Assembly (NCBI GenBank): GCA_944325885.1
Contig: CALVBT010000005.1
Location: forward strand, 62,001-126,000
Length of the DNA stretch: 64,000 nucleotides
Source: Candidatus Gastranaerophilales bacterium
Lineage (GTDB): Bacteria; Cyanobacteriota; Vampirovibrionia; Gastranaerophilales; Gastranaerophilaceae
Reading direction: 5' to 3'
The notes beneath the pieces are model-generated. The model saw only the letters and a program-made list of their open reading frames with translations, made no database searches and was not told the DNA's origin. This document shows, in pieces, positions 52,723 through 61,565 of the stretch; positions within the stretch are counted from its first letter, which is position 1; every line of letters starts with the position of its first letter. The translations under genes and the position numbers were made by a program.

Positions 52723-53724
52723 TTATTTGTCCTCCAGTGCTTTTTCACTTCCGCTGGTATAAGAAACAGCCGGAAGCAAAACCTCGAATACAGAACCGCT
52801 GTTGGGCAGAACTGTTGAACTTTCGACACAGATTTTTCCGTTCATTTTTTCGATTAAATTTTTTACTATATACAGACCCAGACCGCTGCCCTGTGTTTTT
52901 CTTGTCAGGTGGTTTTCTATTCTTGTAAATTTTTCAAAAATTCTGGACATATTCTGCGGCTCTATCCCGACTCCGTGGTCTTCTACTTTTATGCTTACAA
53001 AATTTTCTTTTGCAGAGTTTGTGATACTGACCCTGACAGAACCTTTGTCATAGGAATATTTTGCAGCATTGTCCAGAAGGTTAATCATAATCTGCTGGAA
53101 CTTGTTCTCATCCGCAAGTATATTAGGCACATCATCAGCACAAGACAACTCTATCGGATGAGAAGGATATTGATTTTTTATAACGTCTATAACCTGTTCT
53201 ATTTGAGATTTCGGGTTTATAGATTTTATGACAAGGTTGCTTTGCTGAACCTGTATTCTTGATATGGACAACAAATTTTCAACAAGTTTTATGAGTCTGT
53301 TAGACTGCTCTTTTATGATAGTCAAAAATTTTTGTATCTGCTGTTTGTCGAGTTTTTCAAAAGACATGAGCATTGTATCCGCAAACCCTCTTATACTCGT
53401 CAGAGGAGTCCTCAATTCGTGGCTGACGGTAGAAATAAAGTCAGAATAAACTTTTTCCATCTGGCTGTCCACTATTGTGAGGTAATAATACGAATAAAAC
53501 TCATCATCAAATTTTGTAATTTTGTACGTATAATCCTTTAACAAAACCGTATCAGCATGCTCCGGCAAAAAATCATACAGGCTCTTGCCGGCCAGCATTT
53601 CACAGTTTGTATTGAACAAAGAACAAAAATACCTGTTTGCATAAACAATTTTGTTGTCATAATCAACAACAATCACAACAGAATCAAGGTTTTCTACTAT
53701 TTTTTTATAATCAATATTTATCAT
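52723..53724 (-). CDS. PAS-containing soluble histidine kinase
   Basis: 333 residues, no membrane segment. PAS domain about 8-90 (VVIVVDYDNKIVYANRYFCSLF), HisKA with phospho-acceptor His in STVSHELRTPLTSIRGFADTM, and HATPase boxes QQIMINLLDNAAKYS (N), VEDHGVGIEP (G1), FEKFTRI (F) and GSGLGLYIVKNLIEKMNG (G2). It senses a cytoplasmic cue through PAS. It is followed at once by the three-domain regulator on the same strand. Confidence 0.92.
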   Translation of the reverse strand: MINIDYKKIVENLDSVVIVVDYDNKIVYANRYFCSLFNTNCEMLAGKSLYDFLPEHADTVLLKDYTYKITKFDDEFYSYYYLTIVDSQMEKVYSDFISTVSHELRTPLTSIRGFADTMLMSFEKLDKQQIQKFLTIIKEQSNRLIKLVENLLSISRIQVQQSNLVIKSINPKSQIEQVIDVIKNQYPSHPIELSCADDVPNILADENKFQQIMINLLDNAAKYSYDKGSVRVSITNSAKENFVSIKVEDHGVGIEPQNMSRIFEKFTRIENHLTRKTQGSGLGLYIVKNLIEKMNGKICVESSTVLPNSGSVFEVLLPAVSYTSGSEKALEDK

Positions 53725-53907
53725 ATTTTCATTATATCAATTTGTGAACAAAATCATGCAAAATTAAGGTTTTCTTAATCATGTAAAAAACTCGTTTGTT
53801 AAGGTGATTTAAATGTATTCAAATTTTGTCAAAATAATAATAACCCCAACAAACAATAAAAAATAATTTATATCCACGGCTATTACACAAAAGAGAGAGT
53901 TTAAGAA

Positions 53908-54021
53908 ATGAACCTTAACGAAGAATGTTTGCTAAAGTATTTGCAAAACCCTGATGAGCTTGCTGATTTAACATCGCTTTTGCTGGAGTTTAATAAAGAT
54001 TATGAACAAAATCAAAGATAG
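53908..54021 (+). CDS. 37-residue small ORF coupled to the CHASE2-GGDEF gene
   Basis: ATG at 53908 preceded by an AGAGAGAG purine run, 37 codons, stop TAG at 54019-54021. The product starts MNLNEECLLKYLQNPDELA and ends FNKDYEQNQR; it is acidic and helical. Its end overlaps the ATG of the next gene (54002) by 20 nt in another frame, the pattern of translational coupling, and that next gene has no good ribosome-binding site of its own. Family unknown; it could be only a leader peptide. Confidence 0.5.
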   Translation: MNLNEECLLKYLQNPDELADLTSLLLEFNKDYEQNQR

Positions 54022-55858
54022 TATTGCCCAGTACCTGAAGGACAAAACCCTTTTAAAATATTTTTTGTACGCTGTTTATATAGTCATTACAACAGGGTTT
54101 TTATTCAGCCTTATGTCGAACCCGTCTATCAGGAACTTTTTTTCTGTAATAGAAAACAAGACCTTTGATGTAAGACAGAGCCTGCTCGCTCCTTACAAAA
54201 GGGTAAACAAAGATATCGTAATCCTCTCTGTTGACGAAGAAAGCTATGAGTATCTGCTCGGAAAATACGGCGAGTGGCCTATTTCCAGAAATATTTATGC
54301 AGACATAATAACCTATCTCGAAAAACAACATCCTGCTGCAATCGCTTTTGATTTGATGTTTGTAAAATCCTTAAAAAGCAGCAACGATGCCGATAACAAA
54401 CTCGCTAAAAACATAGCAAAATATGACAATGTTTTTACCTCAATAAACTTTGACAACCAGTCTTTTGATTTAAGAAAACCCGTTGACCTTCCGGAAGCGT
54501 TAAAAGCAAATATCCTGAACGAATCAAACGTAAACATAAAAAATGATATGCTCACATTTTCAAACTGCAGAGCTATTATTGATGCTATTTTGTACACAAC
54601 ACCCAACATAGGCCACATAAACCTCGTCAGAGGCGAAGACGGTATAGCAAGAGATTTGCCGCCTTTTGTTGTTTACAAAGACAACTACTACCCGCACCTT
54701 GCACTCAAAGTTGCATTAAAATACCTTGAACAAAAAGAAAATCTGAAAATAAAAGACTTTAAAATAGACAAATACGGCAACCTTTTGATAGGAGAAAGAA
54801 CAATCCCTCTCACAATCAACGGTTCCGCTATAATAAACTGGTACGGCCCAAGCGGCATAAACAGCCACAACACATTTGAATATATTCCAATGTGGAAAGC
54901 CGAAAAAAATATATACGAAGGTACAAAACTTATACCGGAAAACTATTTTAAAGACAAAATCGTCTACATCGGCACCAGTGCAACCTCGCTGTTCGACCTC
55001 AAAAGTGTGCCTACTGACAGGATTTTTCCGGGTGTGGAAATACACACAACTTTCGTAAACAACATACTGGACAACAATTTTATAAAAAGAGTCCCGCTGT
55101 GGACAGATGTTTTGATTAGCCTTTTATTAAGCTTGTTCGTAGGACTGCTGGTAATAAGAAGCGAATCAACCGTCATATCGTCGCTCGCTGCAATTTTGAC
55201 AGGCACAATTTATGCTATTGCGGCAACTGCAATAATGTTCTGGTTCAATACCTGGGTCGGAATTATTATACAGCTTGCTTCTATTTTGCTGGTATTTATT
55301 GCCTGTTACCTTGCAAAGTATATTTTAAAATCCAGAGATTTGGAATATACTTATGCTCTTGCCACAACTGACGGGCTTACGGAACTATACAATCACAGAT
55401 ATTTTCAGGAACAAATGCTCCAGAATATAGAAACAGGCAAAAGATACAACAAACCTTTTTCTCTAATTATGATAGACATTGATTTCTTCAAAAAATTCAA
55501 TGATACATACGGCCACCAGTCAGGCGATGCTGTTTTAAGACAGGTTGCACAAATTTTGAAAAAGAATGTAAGAAGCACGGACATAGTCTGCCGCTACGGT
55601 GGTGAAGAAATGTCCATAATCCTCACAAACACAAATAATCAAGATGCAATAACAACAGCACAAAAAATCTGTAATGCAGTGAGCGAACATCCTCTAAAAA
55701 TCGTTAACGGAAACGAAGTAAAAGTAACGATAAGTCTGGGTGTTTCTACATATCCGCAAGACGGAATGACCCCTCAGGACATGATTAAATACGCTGATGA
55801 CTGCCTATATGCAGCAAAAGAAAACGGAAGAAATCAAGTCGGCAACCTCGCCAAGTAA
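54002..55858 (+). CDS. CHASE2-GGDEF membrane diguanylate cyclase
   Basis: 618 residues. TM near 18-37, then a periplasmic CHASE2 domain (KDIVILSVDEESYEYLLGKYGEWPISR, FDLMFVKSL, NYFKDKIVYIGTSATSLFDLKSVP), three to four membrane helices about 360-440, and a GGDEF domain with active site RYGGEEMSIIL near 533 and an intact inhibitory site RSTD just before it. It should make c-di-GMP in response to a periplasmic ligand, with product feedback. This cyclase counters the HD-GYP enzyme at 21674. Confidence 0.92.
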   Translation: MNKIKDSIAQYLKDKTLLKYFLYAVYIVITTGFLFSLMSNPSIRNFFSVIENKTFDVRQSLLAPYKRVNKDIVILSVDEESYEYLLGKYGEWPISRNIYADIITYLEKQHPAAIAFDLMFVKSLKSSNDADNKLAKNIAKYDNVFTSINFDNQSFDLRKPVDLPEALKANILNESNVNIKNDMLTFSNCRAIIDAILYTTPNIGHINLVRGEDGIARDLPPFVVYKDNYYPHLALKVALKYLEQKENLKIKDFKIDKYGNLLIGERTIPLTINGSAIINWYGPSGINSHNTFEYIPMWKAEKNIYEGTKLIPENYFKDKIVYIGTSATSLFDLKSVPTDRIFPGVEIHTTFVNNILDNNFIKRVPLWTDVLISLLLSLFVGLLVIRSESTVISSLAAILTGTIYAIAATAIMFWFNTWVGIIIQLASILLVFIACYLAKYILKSRDLEYTYALATTDGLTELYNHRYFQEQMLQNIETGKRYNKPFSLIMIDIDFFKKFNDTYGHQSGDAVLRQVAQILKKNVRSTDIVCRYGGEEMSIILTNTNNQDAITTAQKICNAVSEHPLKIVNGNEVKVTISLGVSTYPQDGMTPQDMIKYADDCLYAAKENGRNQVGNLAK

Positions 55859-55859
55859 C

Positions 55860-56384
55860 TTATTTTAGAATATAGCCTGTGGCCTGTATATTCCCGTTTT
55901 TGTACCTCAGTATGTAATAATCAGGATTGGAATCATCAATAGATGCCTCCATGCCTGCCTGACGCTTTCTTTCTGTCTGGTCCAAAGGACGTTTTCTCGG
56001 ATTGTTTTTATATTTTTTAGCGAGTTTTTCTTTTTCTTCTATACGTTTTCTTTCTTCTTCCTCAGACACCATTTTTTCAACAAGCTTTGCAACAGGAACA
56101 GAGGCTTTTATTTTATTTGATTCTACAAAATAAAGCATATTTCTGTCAGGAGAAAGCACTATCTCGTAATGTCCGGGGGGAAGAGTATTCCCCTCAAAAT
56201 CCTCAAGAATAAACGGCATATTCAAAATAGGATATGTAGAAGACGGATACCCGAATTTTATATACCCCTTGTCCTTATCTAAAAGACCTGATTTGTAATT
56301 CGGATAAGGCAGGATATCATCAGGATTATTCAACGCCAATAAATTACAATCCGCTGCTATCATAAGAATACCCTTATTTTTCAA
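55860..56384 (-). CDS. Hypothetical protein with charged C-terminal region
   Basis: 174 residues. The N-terminal half looks like a small beta domain (LPYPNYKSGLLDKDKGYIKFGYPSS, GHYEIVLSPDRNMLYFVES); the middle is a Glu/Lys-rich helix (KMVSEEEERKRIEEKEKLAKKY); the end YYILRYKNGNIQATGYILK is again beta. MKNKGILMIAADC might be a weak export signal, but it does not fit a lipobox. It is last in a leftward operon after yjbQ (17-bp gap). No family recognised. Confidence 0.65.
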   Translation of the reverse strand: MKNKGILMIAADCNLLALNNPDDILPYPNYKSGLLDKDKGYIKFGYPSSTYPILNMPFILEDFEGNTLPPGHYEIVLSPDRNMLYFVESNKIKASVPVAKLVEKMVSEEEERKRIEEKEKLAKKYKNNPRKRPLDQTERKRQAGMEASIDDSNPDYYILRYKNGNIQATGYILK

Positions 56385-56401
56385 AAAACCGTACAGACAA
56401 A

Positions 56402-56818
56402 TTAAGTAATAATTTGAACATAAACATTTCTTGCTCTTGGTTTGTTGTCAAAATCTATAAGAACAATCTGCTGCCATGTTCCCAAAAGCAATGCCCCGTC
56501 TATCAATGGCACGGTGACAGAGCTGCCGAGCATTGCAGCTCTGATGTGGGCATATCCGTTGCCGTCATGCCATGTGTCATCGTGATGATAGTTTTTGTCC
56601 ATTGGTGCTATTTCGTCCAACACATCGGGCAAATCTTTTACCAGTCCCGGTTCATACTCTATCGTAGTGATAGAAGCTGTACTGCCGGGCAAAGCAACTA
56701 TAACACAGCCGTTTTTTAGATTATGCTGATAAACCGCTGATTTTACTTTTTGTGTAATATCAATTATGTCAGTAAAACCGTGAGTATTAATCAAAAAATG
56801 CTCTGTATAAACTGTCAT
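56402..56818 (-). CDS. yjbQ: YjbQ/UPF0047 family protein
   Basis: 138 residues, full family length. Hallmarks: VALPGSTASITTIEYEPGL, the His-rich HHDDTWHDGNGYAHIRAAMLGSSVTVPL and LLLGTWQQIVLIDFDNKPR. Some members have weak thiamine-phosphate synthase activity; the true role is unsettled. Its ATG directly follows the stop of the secreted serpin-like gene, and it leads to the 174-residue unknown. Confidence 0.92.
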   Translation of the reverse strand: MTVYTEHFLINTHGFTDIIDITQKVKSAVYQHNLKNGCVIVALPGSTASITTIEYEPGLVKDLPDVLDEIAPMDKNYHHDDTWHDGNGYAHIRAAMLGSSVTVPLIDGALLLGTWQQIVLIDFDNKPRARNVYVQIIT

Positions 56819-57883
56819 TTAGTGTATTTCTCCCGTATATTTATACAATTCCATATCCTTAACTCTCATTGCATAATATGGCATAGATTTGTCTTTTTCT
56901 TTAAGGAACAGTGCAAAAGTATTGTTAAAATAGAAATTTCTGCCTCTTTGTTTTTTCATTTCCGGCAGCAGGGACATTGTCATTATGCTCATAGCAGCTT
57001 CGCTCTTGAGTTTTACGCCTGTATTATTCATATTAAAATCAACGGTATTAAGAGCTTTGCCTATATACAATCTGTCCGTATTTAAAATTTCATGACCGCA
57101 AAGTGCCTGATAGTCTATATCCTGTTTTACGGAAATAAAAGGAATTTTTAATTTGTCACCCTGAACAAATGCTCTGTTTCCTCTGTATTTTTCAGTTTTT
57201 TTAGTCAAATCAGCATACAAATTTTTGAAAGTTTTGTCAGAATTTGTACGGTACAAAATTACTTCGTCATTATTTCCCTGCAAAGCAACAGCATAATCAA
57301 ACGGATTGTTGTAGAAGAGAACCTTTACACTGCTGTATTGTTCCGGTCTGCTTTTTTCGTTTATACCAAAATATTTGTATTGAGTTTTGCTGTTGTTAAA
57401 TTTTTCTGCCGGCAAAATTTCAAATCTTGCAGAATATGTAAAATCTTTCTTCAGCATTGCATACAAAAGGTAAGCGTTGTTAGGGTCTGTCCAGTCTATT
57501 TTGTCCAGCACATCGCTTGTTTCATTAAATTTTTCCATGATAGCTTTTTCTATCTGTTCTTTTAATGCAAGTGTAGTTTCTCCATAAGCTGTATAGTAAG
57601 AATCTTCAGATATCATGGATTTTTTAAATTCCTGCTTGTTCAATTGAGTTGCAAGCTCGGATTCATAATTTTTAAATAACACAGGCCCCTTCAAAATATT
57701 GTCCATAAATTCATTCCAGACAATCTGAAAAGTACCTACCCACAATCTGTTTTGTGCATCTGTCTGAGCAGAAAAAACAGGCAGCATTTCAATTTTGGCT
57801 GCATCTTCTTTTGCATAGCCTTTTAGTGTAGACACTCCTATAATAACAAATGTCATCAAAATCAATGATAATATTTTTTTCAT
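56819..57883 (-). CDS. Secreted protein with serpin-like C-terminal features
   Basis: 354 residues with a signal peptide (KKILSLILMTFVIIGVSTLKGYA). The C-terminal third recalls serpins in order: IPFISVKQDIDYQALCGHEIL (strand s6A/s5 region), KALNTVDFNMNNTGVKLKSE followed by AAMSIM (hinge and reactive loop) and FYFNNTFALFLKEKDKSM with YYAMRVKD (closing strands). The middle DYAVALQGNNDEVILYRTN also fits a serpin strand. The match is by eye and divergent; the alternative is an unrelated secreted beta protein. It is the first gene of the operon with yjbQ. Confidence 0.6.
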   Translation of the reverse strand: MKKILSLILMTFVIIGVSTLKGYAKEDAAKIEMLPVFSAQTDAQNRLWVGTFQIVWNEFMDNILKGPVLFKNYESELATQLNKQEFKKSMISEDSYYTAYGETTLALKEQIEKAIMEKFNETSDVLDKIDWTDPNNAYLLYAMLKKDFTYSARFEILPAEKFNNSKTQYKYFGINEKSRPEQYSSVKVLFYNNPFDYAVALQGNNDEVILYRTNSDKTFKNLYADLTKKTEKYRGNRAFVQGDKLKIPFISVKQDIDYQALCGHEILNTDRLYIGKALNTVDFNMNNTGVKLKSEAAMSIMTMSLLPEMKKQRGRNFYFNNTFALFLKEKDKSMPYYAMRVKDMELYKYTGEIH

Positions 57884-58064
57884 AACAACTCCTGTATAAT
57901 CTTCTTTTTTGAATTAATTAAGAGGATAGCGCAGAAAAATTGTGAATACAATTGTTGTTTTGTAAATATTTATAACCTGTCAGTTAATTGAAAGGCAATT
58001 ATTTTTCATAGAATTTGTTTATTAACATATAAGGTTAGTTTTTTAGGAGTTATTTTAATTTAGT

Positions 58065-58988
58065 ATGGTAATCAGACCCACAATGTTTGACGCATTTGTC
58101 AATTCACTGAGCAAACCGCACACGGTAAAACGTGCCGCAAAAAAAATTGCTGCGGAACTCACAAAAGAAAAACAACAACAAATTGAAACTACAGCACATC
58201 AGATACTCAAAGAAGCCGGCGTAAATGCTGATGTTTCCGTAAGGTTCAAGTCGCTGGATTCTACAGAAAAAAAGCTAGTAAGATATCTCAAAGAAAATTT
58301 TGATACATACGAAAACAAAAGAGATGATGTTCTGGCAATAATTTTCGGCAAAAAAGGAGTTGGCGAAATTGTCGGTGACTCTGCAGGCATCAGATACACG
58401 GCGGCAGATTCCGATATAGACAAAATCATGCGTGCAATCTACAACCATACAAAAAAGAACCCGAATTTTTCCGTATCAACAGTAGAAAACTATCACGGCA
58501 AAGGCATAAAACCCTATGCTCAACAGGATGTTTGTGATGACTTTGCACAGCTGATTTTCAAAGACATTTTCGGCAAAAAGCGCAACACAATAGCCGTTGA
58601 TGCCGAGAAAAAAACAGGTTACACCCGTGTAAACATAAATTCAAAAACACATGACATCAACACAGAAGTTCAGGTCGGCGGAAAATTTACAAACCCGTGG
58701 GGCGATGTAGAACATTACCGCTATGACATGAGTCTGGGCAAAAATGTTGATACCTCAAAACTTAACGAAGAACAACTAAAACTTTTCAATGAATATGCAA
58801 AAGAATACAAAAAGCTTTTGCAAAAACCAAATGCCCATAAAAAATACATGCAAGAATATATGTCAAAAATCTGGGGTGCTTTAAAAAAATCAGAAGAAAA
58901 AAATCTGGCATCTCCGGTTTTTCCGGAACTTCCGGAGGGATTTGCTCCGATTTTAAAAGCAGAAACTCTCTTTAAACTGGCTCATTAA
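58065..58988 (+). CDS. RelA/SpoT-fold (nucleotide pyrophosphokinase-like) protein
   Basis: 307 residues. Residues about 60-225 carry the landmarks of a RelA/SpoT synthetase domain: VGDSAGIRYTAADSDI with Asp105 and G-I-R (as DxxGIR), KTGYTRVNIN (GYxxxH-like, His lacking), DINTEVQVGGKFTNPW with Glu201 (as ExQVRT) and DVEHYRYD. No HD hydrolase, TGS or ACT domain is present, so it is a stand-alone alarmone-synthetase-like enzyme or toxin. The first 55 residues are basic and helical. A small gene of the same strand follows after 81 bp. AGGAG lies 15 nt before the ATG; Met7 is a second start. Confidence 0.65.
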   Translation: MVIRPTMFDAFVNSLSKPHTVKRAAKKIAAELTKEKQQQIETTAHQILKEAGVNADVSVRFKSLDSTEKKLVRYLKENFDTYENKRDDVLAIIFGKKGVGEIVGDSAGIRYTAADSDIDKIMRAIYNHTKKNPNFSVSTVENYHGKGIKPYAQQDVCDDFAQLIFKDIFGKKRNTIAVDAEKKTGYTRVNINSKTHDINTEVQVGGKFTNPWGDVEHYRYDMSLGKNVDTSKLNEEQLKLFNEYAKEYKKLLQKPNAHKKYMQEYMSKIWGALKKSEEKNLASPVFPELPEGFAPILKAETLFKLAH

Positions 58989-59069
58989 CAAATGTTACAG
59001 TTTGACCTTCAAAGTGTTAAATTTTTTCTTTACGTGTATTAATTAACCATAGAAAAGGTTTTAAAAACT

Positions 59070-59441
59070 ATGAACAAAATCGGCACAACAAACACTATTG
59101 CATTCAAATCCTCTCAAACAAATTCTATAAAAAAAGCCTGCAATATTCTTTCCGAAAAAATAGGCCAATCCCCAAAAACTCCCAAAATACCTGTTGATTG
59201 TGCAAACATCGGGGACAAAGCTTATATTTCCGCAGCAAGAAACGGCACCCATACAATAGTGAAAGTAGAAGTAAACGACAAAAAAGGATTGAACTCCTAC
59301 ACATTTTTGAAGCCGCAGAGTGCAGCAGAAATTAAAAAATTTTTAAAAACAGAAAAAGCTCACAAACTTATCGAAAACATTCTGGATTCATTAAAAAATG
59401 CACTGCAAAAAGCTAACAAAACAGAAAGCTACAGAGGTTAA
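59070..59441 (+). CDS. Small protein downstream of the RelA/SpoT-fold gene
   Basis: 123 residues. Basic polar N-terminus (MNKIGTTNTIAFKSSQTNS), a central beta part KAYISAARNGTHTIVKVEVND and a helical C-terminus AAEIKKFLKTEKAHKLIENIL. No known domain. It may be a partner of the preceding protein, for example a neutraliser, but sequence alone does not show that. It ends overlapping by 4 nt the stop of the convergent glycosidase gene. Confidence 0.6.
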   Translation: MNKIGTTNTIAFKSSQTNSIKKACNILSEKIGQSPKTPKIPVDCANIGDKAYISAARNGTHTIVKVEVNDKKGLNSYTFLKPQSAAEIKKFLKTEKAHKLIENILDSLKNALQKANKTESYRG

Positions 59442-61411
59442 TTTTTTGTCTGTTTTGTACTGTTTTGAGCTGCAGCAGCAGTAAGTTTTTCTTTTTTACG
59501 TTTAAACCATTTAAATTTCTTTGGTTTTTCTTCTTTTTGTATAACTTTTTTTCCTGCTTCAGTTTGCTTTGACAGTGTTGTTTTGGACGGGGTACTAGGA
59601 GTAAAGGCATTTGTCAGCAGGACATCCGTATACTTTTTATCAAGATGCGCAAAGTCAAACAACACAATACCGGAGGTTTTGAGTTTTCTGCTTTCATGAA
59701 GCTGCCGCAAAAGGTCATCCGGCTTTCCGTTCATAAATGCAACAAACAAACCCGGATATATCTTTGTAGTCGGTTTGGAATTTTGTCTTATATCATTGAT
59801 TAGATAAACAGCAGTGTCCTTATCACAGGTCAAAATCAAAGGCGTAAATGCATCTATATAATTGTTATCAGACCATGTTTTCCAGTCTTGCATTTTTACT
59901 TCCATACTTTTAAATCTGTCAGGAAAAATAACAGCCGTAACAGGGATATTATATTTTGCAGTAAGTCTTTTTGCTTTAAATACAAAACTCGAAATCTTAT
60001 TCTGACGGTATTTTGCCCATGCATCCCACTGCGGTGTGCCGTATTTTACATCAATCGGGTCAACATTCATTGCGGATTTAAATTCGTTTCTTGCATATTC
60101 TGTATAACCCCAGTTTGAAAGTTCATAACCGGCAAAATTTGCACTGATACTTTGAGGATATCTGATATAATCAAGATTTATGCCGTCCGGTTTGTATTTT
60201 GTAATTATTTCTTCAAGCAGGGTCAAAAGATATGCCTGTACTTCGGGATTTGCAGGGTCAAGGAAATATCCGTTATGCTCCGACAAAGAAGCAACAGGCG
60301 TGGGCGAATTGTATTTCATTTTTGTGACATTAGCCCACTTCGGATACACGGAAATTACATTCATCGGATTGTTCATAGGATTTTCAGGGCCGGCATAAAA
60401 AGTTTCAAACCAGATATATACCTTCAGCCCTCTTTTATGAGCTTCGCTAATCCAGATTTGTAAAGGATCAAATCCTATAAACTCCGGCCTTTGCGGCTGC
60501 ACACCATATTTTGCAAACGTTTCCGAAGGAAAAATTGTCTTGCCCTGATAATAAGTTTCCAAAAAGATTGTTTCTATGCCGTATTTTTTGACTCTATCAA
60601 GAGTTTTTTCAATTTCGGCTGGAGTTTTTTCTGTAGGTCTGAGCCATACGCCCTTAAATTCATTTTTGTAATAAGGCAGAGCATATTGCAGAGCCTTGTT
60701 CGCAGCACTGATTGCCATAGATGAATACTTTTGGGTATCATCAGGGTGTCTGTTTGCCCGTTTCAAATTGTCCAGTGCTTTTGTAACATAATCATGAGCT
60801 ATAGAATCATCGTAATATATGTCGTTGTCTTTGTAATAACGCATTATCTGATCGATTTCTTTAATTTTTTCCTTTGTGGCAAAAATAAAGCTGTCGTTTG
60901 TCAGATAAGAATTAAGAATCATATTTTTGGAATCAACAAGAACCTTTGTTCCAACTGTAAGATTTTCATTCATCCAGGTTTTTGCCCGGCCATGCCCGCT
61001 TATTACAAAACCGTTTCTTGGAATAATAGAATCCGCACCGCTTATTTGTACAACAGTATTGTCTACAACAATAGCCTCTGCGCCGAATTCATTTGTACCT
61101 GTCCTGCCGCCAAAATTTCTTGTATAAATAACAAGCTGGTTTGCACCTCTGCCGCCGGGGTAAAAATTACCCGTAAAATTACCGCCTCCTGAGGGGTCTA
61201 TTGCATTAATTTTAAAAGAAGACTGCGACAAAATCCCTTCGTATGGCACAGGTACCAAATTTGCATCTTTTTCTTCCTCAACTGTTTCTACCTTGCCTGT
61301 TTGGGGAACAATTTTATCTTTTTGATTTTTTTTAGCGTCAGCACACAGCCCTGTATTCAGCAAGGCAAATATAAACAATACAACTGACAACTTAGCGATA
61401 AAATTTTTCAT
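59438..61411 (-). CDS. Secreted GHL10 (DUF187) glycosidase-like protein
   Basis: 657 residues. Signal peptide to about residue 24 (FIFALLNTGLCADA). An N-terminal region with NFTGNFYPGGRGANQLVIYTR and GFVISGHGRAKTWMNENL resembles phosphodiester-glycosidase-like beta domains. From about 250 the GHL10 TIM barrel: FKGVWLRPTEKTPAEIEKTLD, LKVYIWFETFYAGP, GYFLDPANPEVQAYLL, PDGINLDYIRYPQS. The end is Lys-rich. It likely trims or binds envelope glycans. Confidence 0.88.
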   Translation of the reverse strand: MKNFIAKLSVVLFIFALLNTGLCADAKKNQKDKIVPQTGKVETVEEEKDANLVPVPYEGILSQSSFKINAIDPSGGGNFTGNFYPGGRGANQLVIYTRNFGGRTGTNEFGAEAIVVDNTVVQISGADSIIPRNGFVISGHGRAKTWMNENLTVGTKVLVDSKNMILNSYLTNDSFIFATKEKIKEIDQIMRYYKDNDIYYDDSIAHDYVTKALDNLKRANRHPDDTQKYSSMAISAANKALQYALPYYKNEFKGVWLRPTEKTPAEIEKTLDRVKKYGIETIFLETYYQGKTIFPSETFAKYGVQPQRPEFIGFDPLQIWISEAHKRGLKVYIWFETFYAGPENPMNNPMNVISVYPKWANVTKMKYNSPTPVASLSEHNGYFLDPANPEVQAYLLTLLEEIITKYKPDGINLDYIRYPQSISANFAGYELSNWGYTEYARNEFKSAMNVDPIDVKYGTPQWDAWAKYRQNKISSFVFKAKRLTAKYNIPVTAVIFPDRFKSMEVKMQDWKTWSDNNYIDAFTPLILTCDKDTAVYLINDIRQNSKPTTKIYPGLFVAFMNGKPDDLLRQLHESRKLKTSGIVLFDFAHLDKKYTDVLLTNAFTPSTPSKTTLSKQTEAGKKVIQKEEKPKKFKWFKRKKEKLTAAAAQNSTKQTKN

Positions 61412-61565
61412 AAGCTTATTTTAGTATTGGATTACGTAATTCTATAAATATATTATCGGACAATTTTTAGAATAGTTTATTAATAAATAATTAAAATCAA
61501 CTAAGTAGTGCATATTTTGTAATAAAATAAGAATATAAGTAACCAACGGAGCTGATAACAAAATT

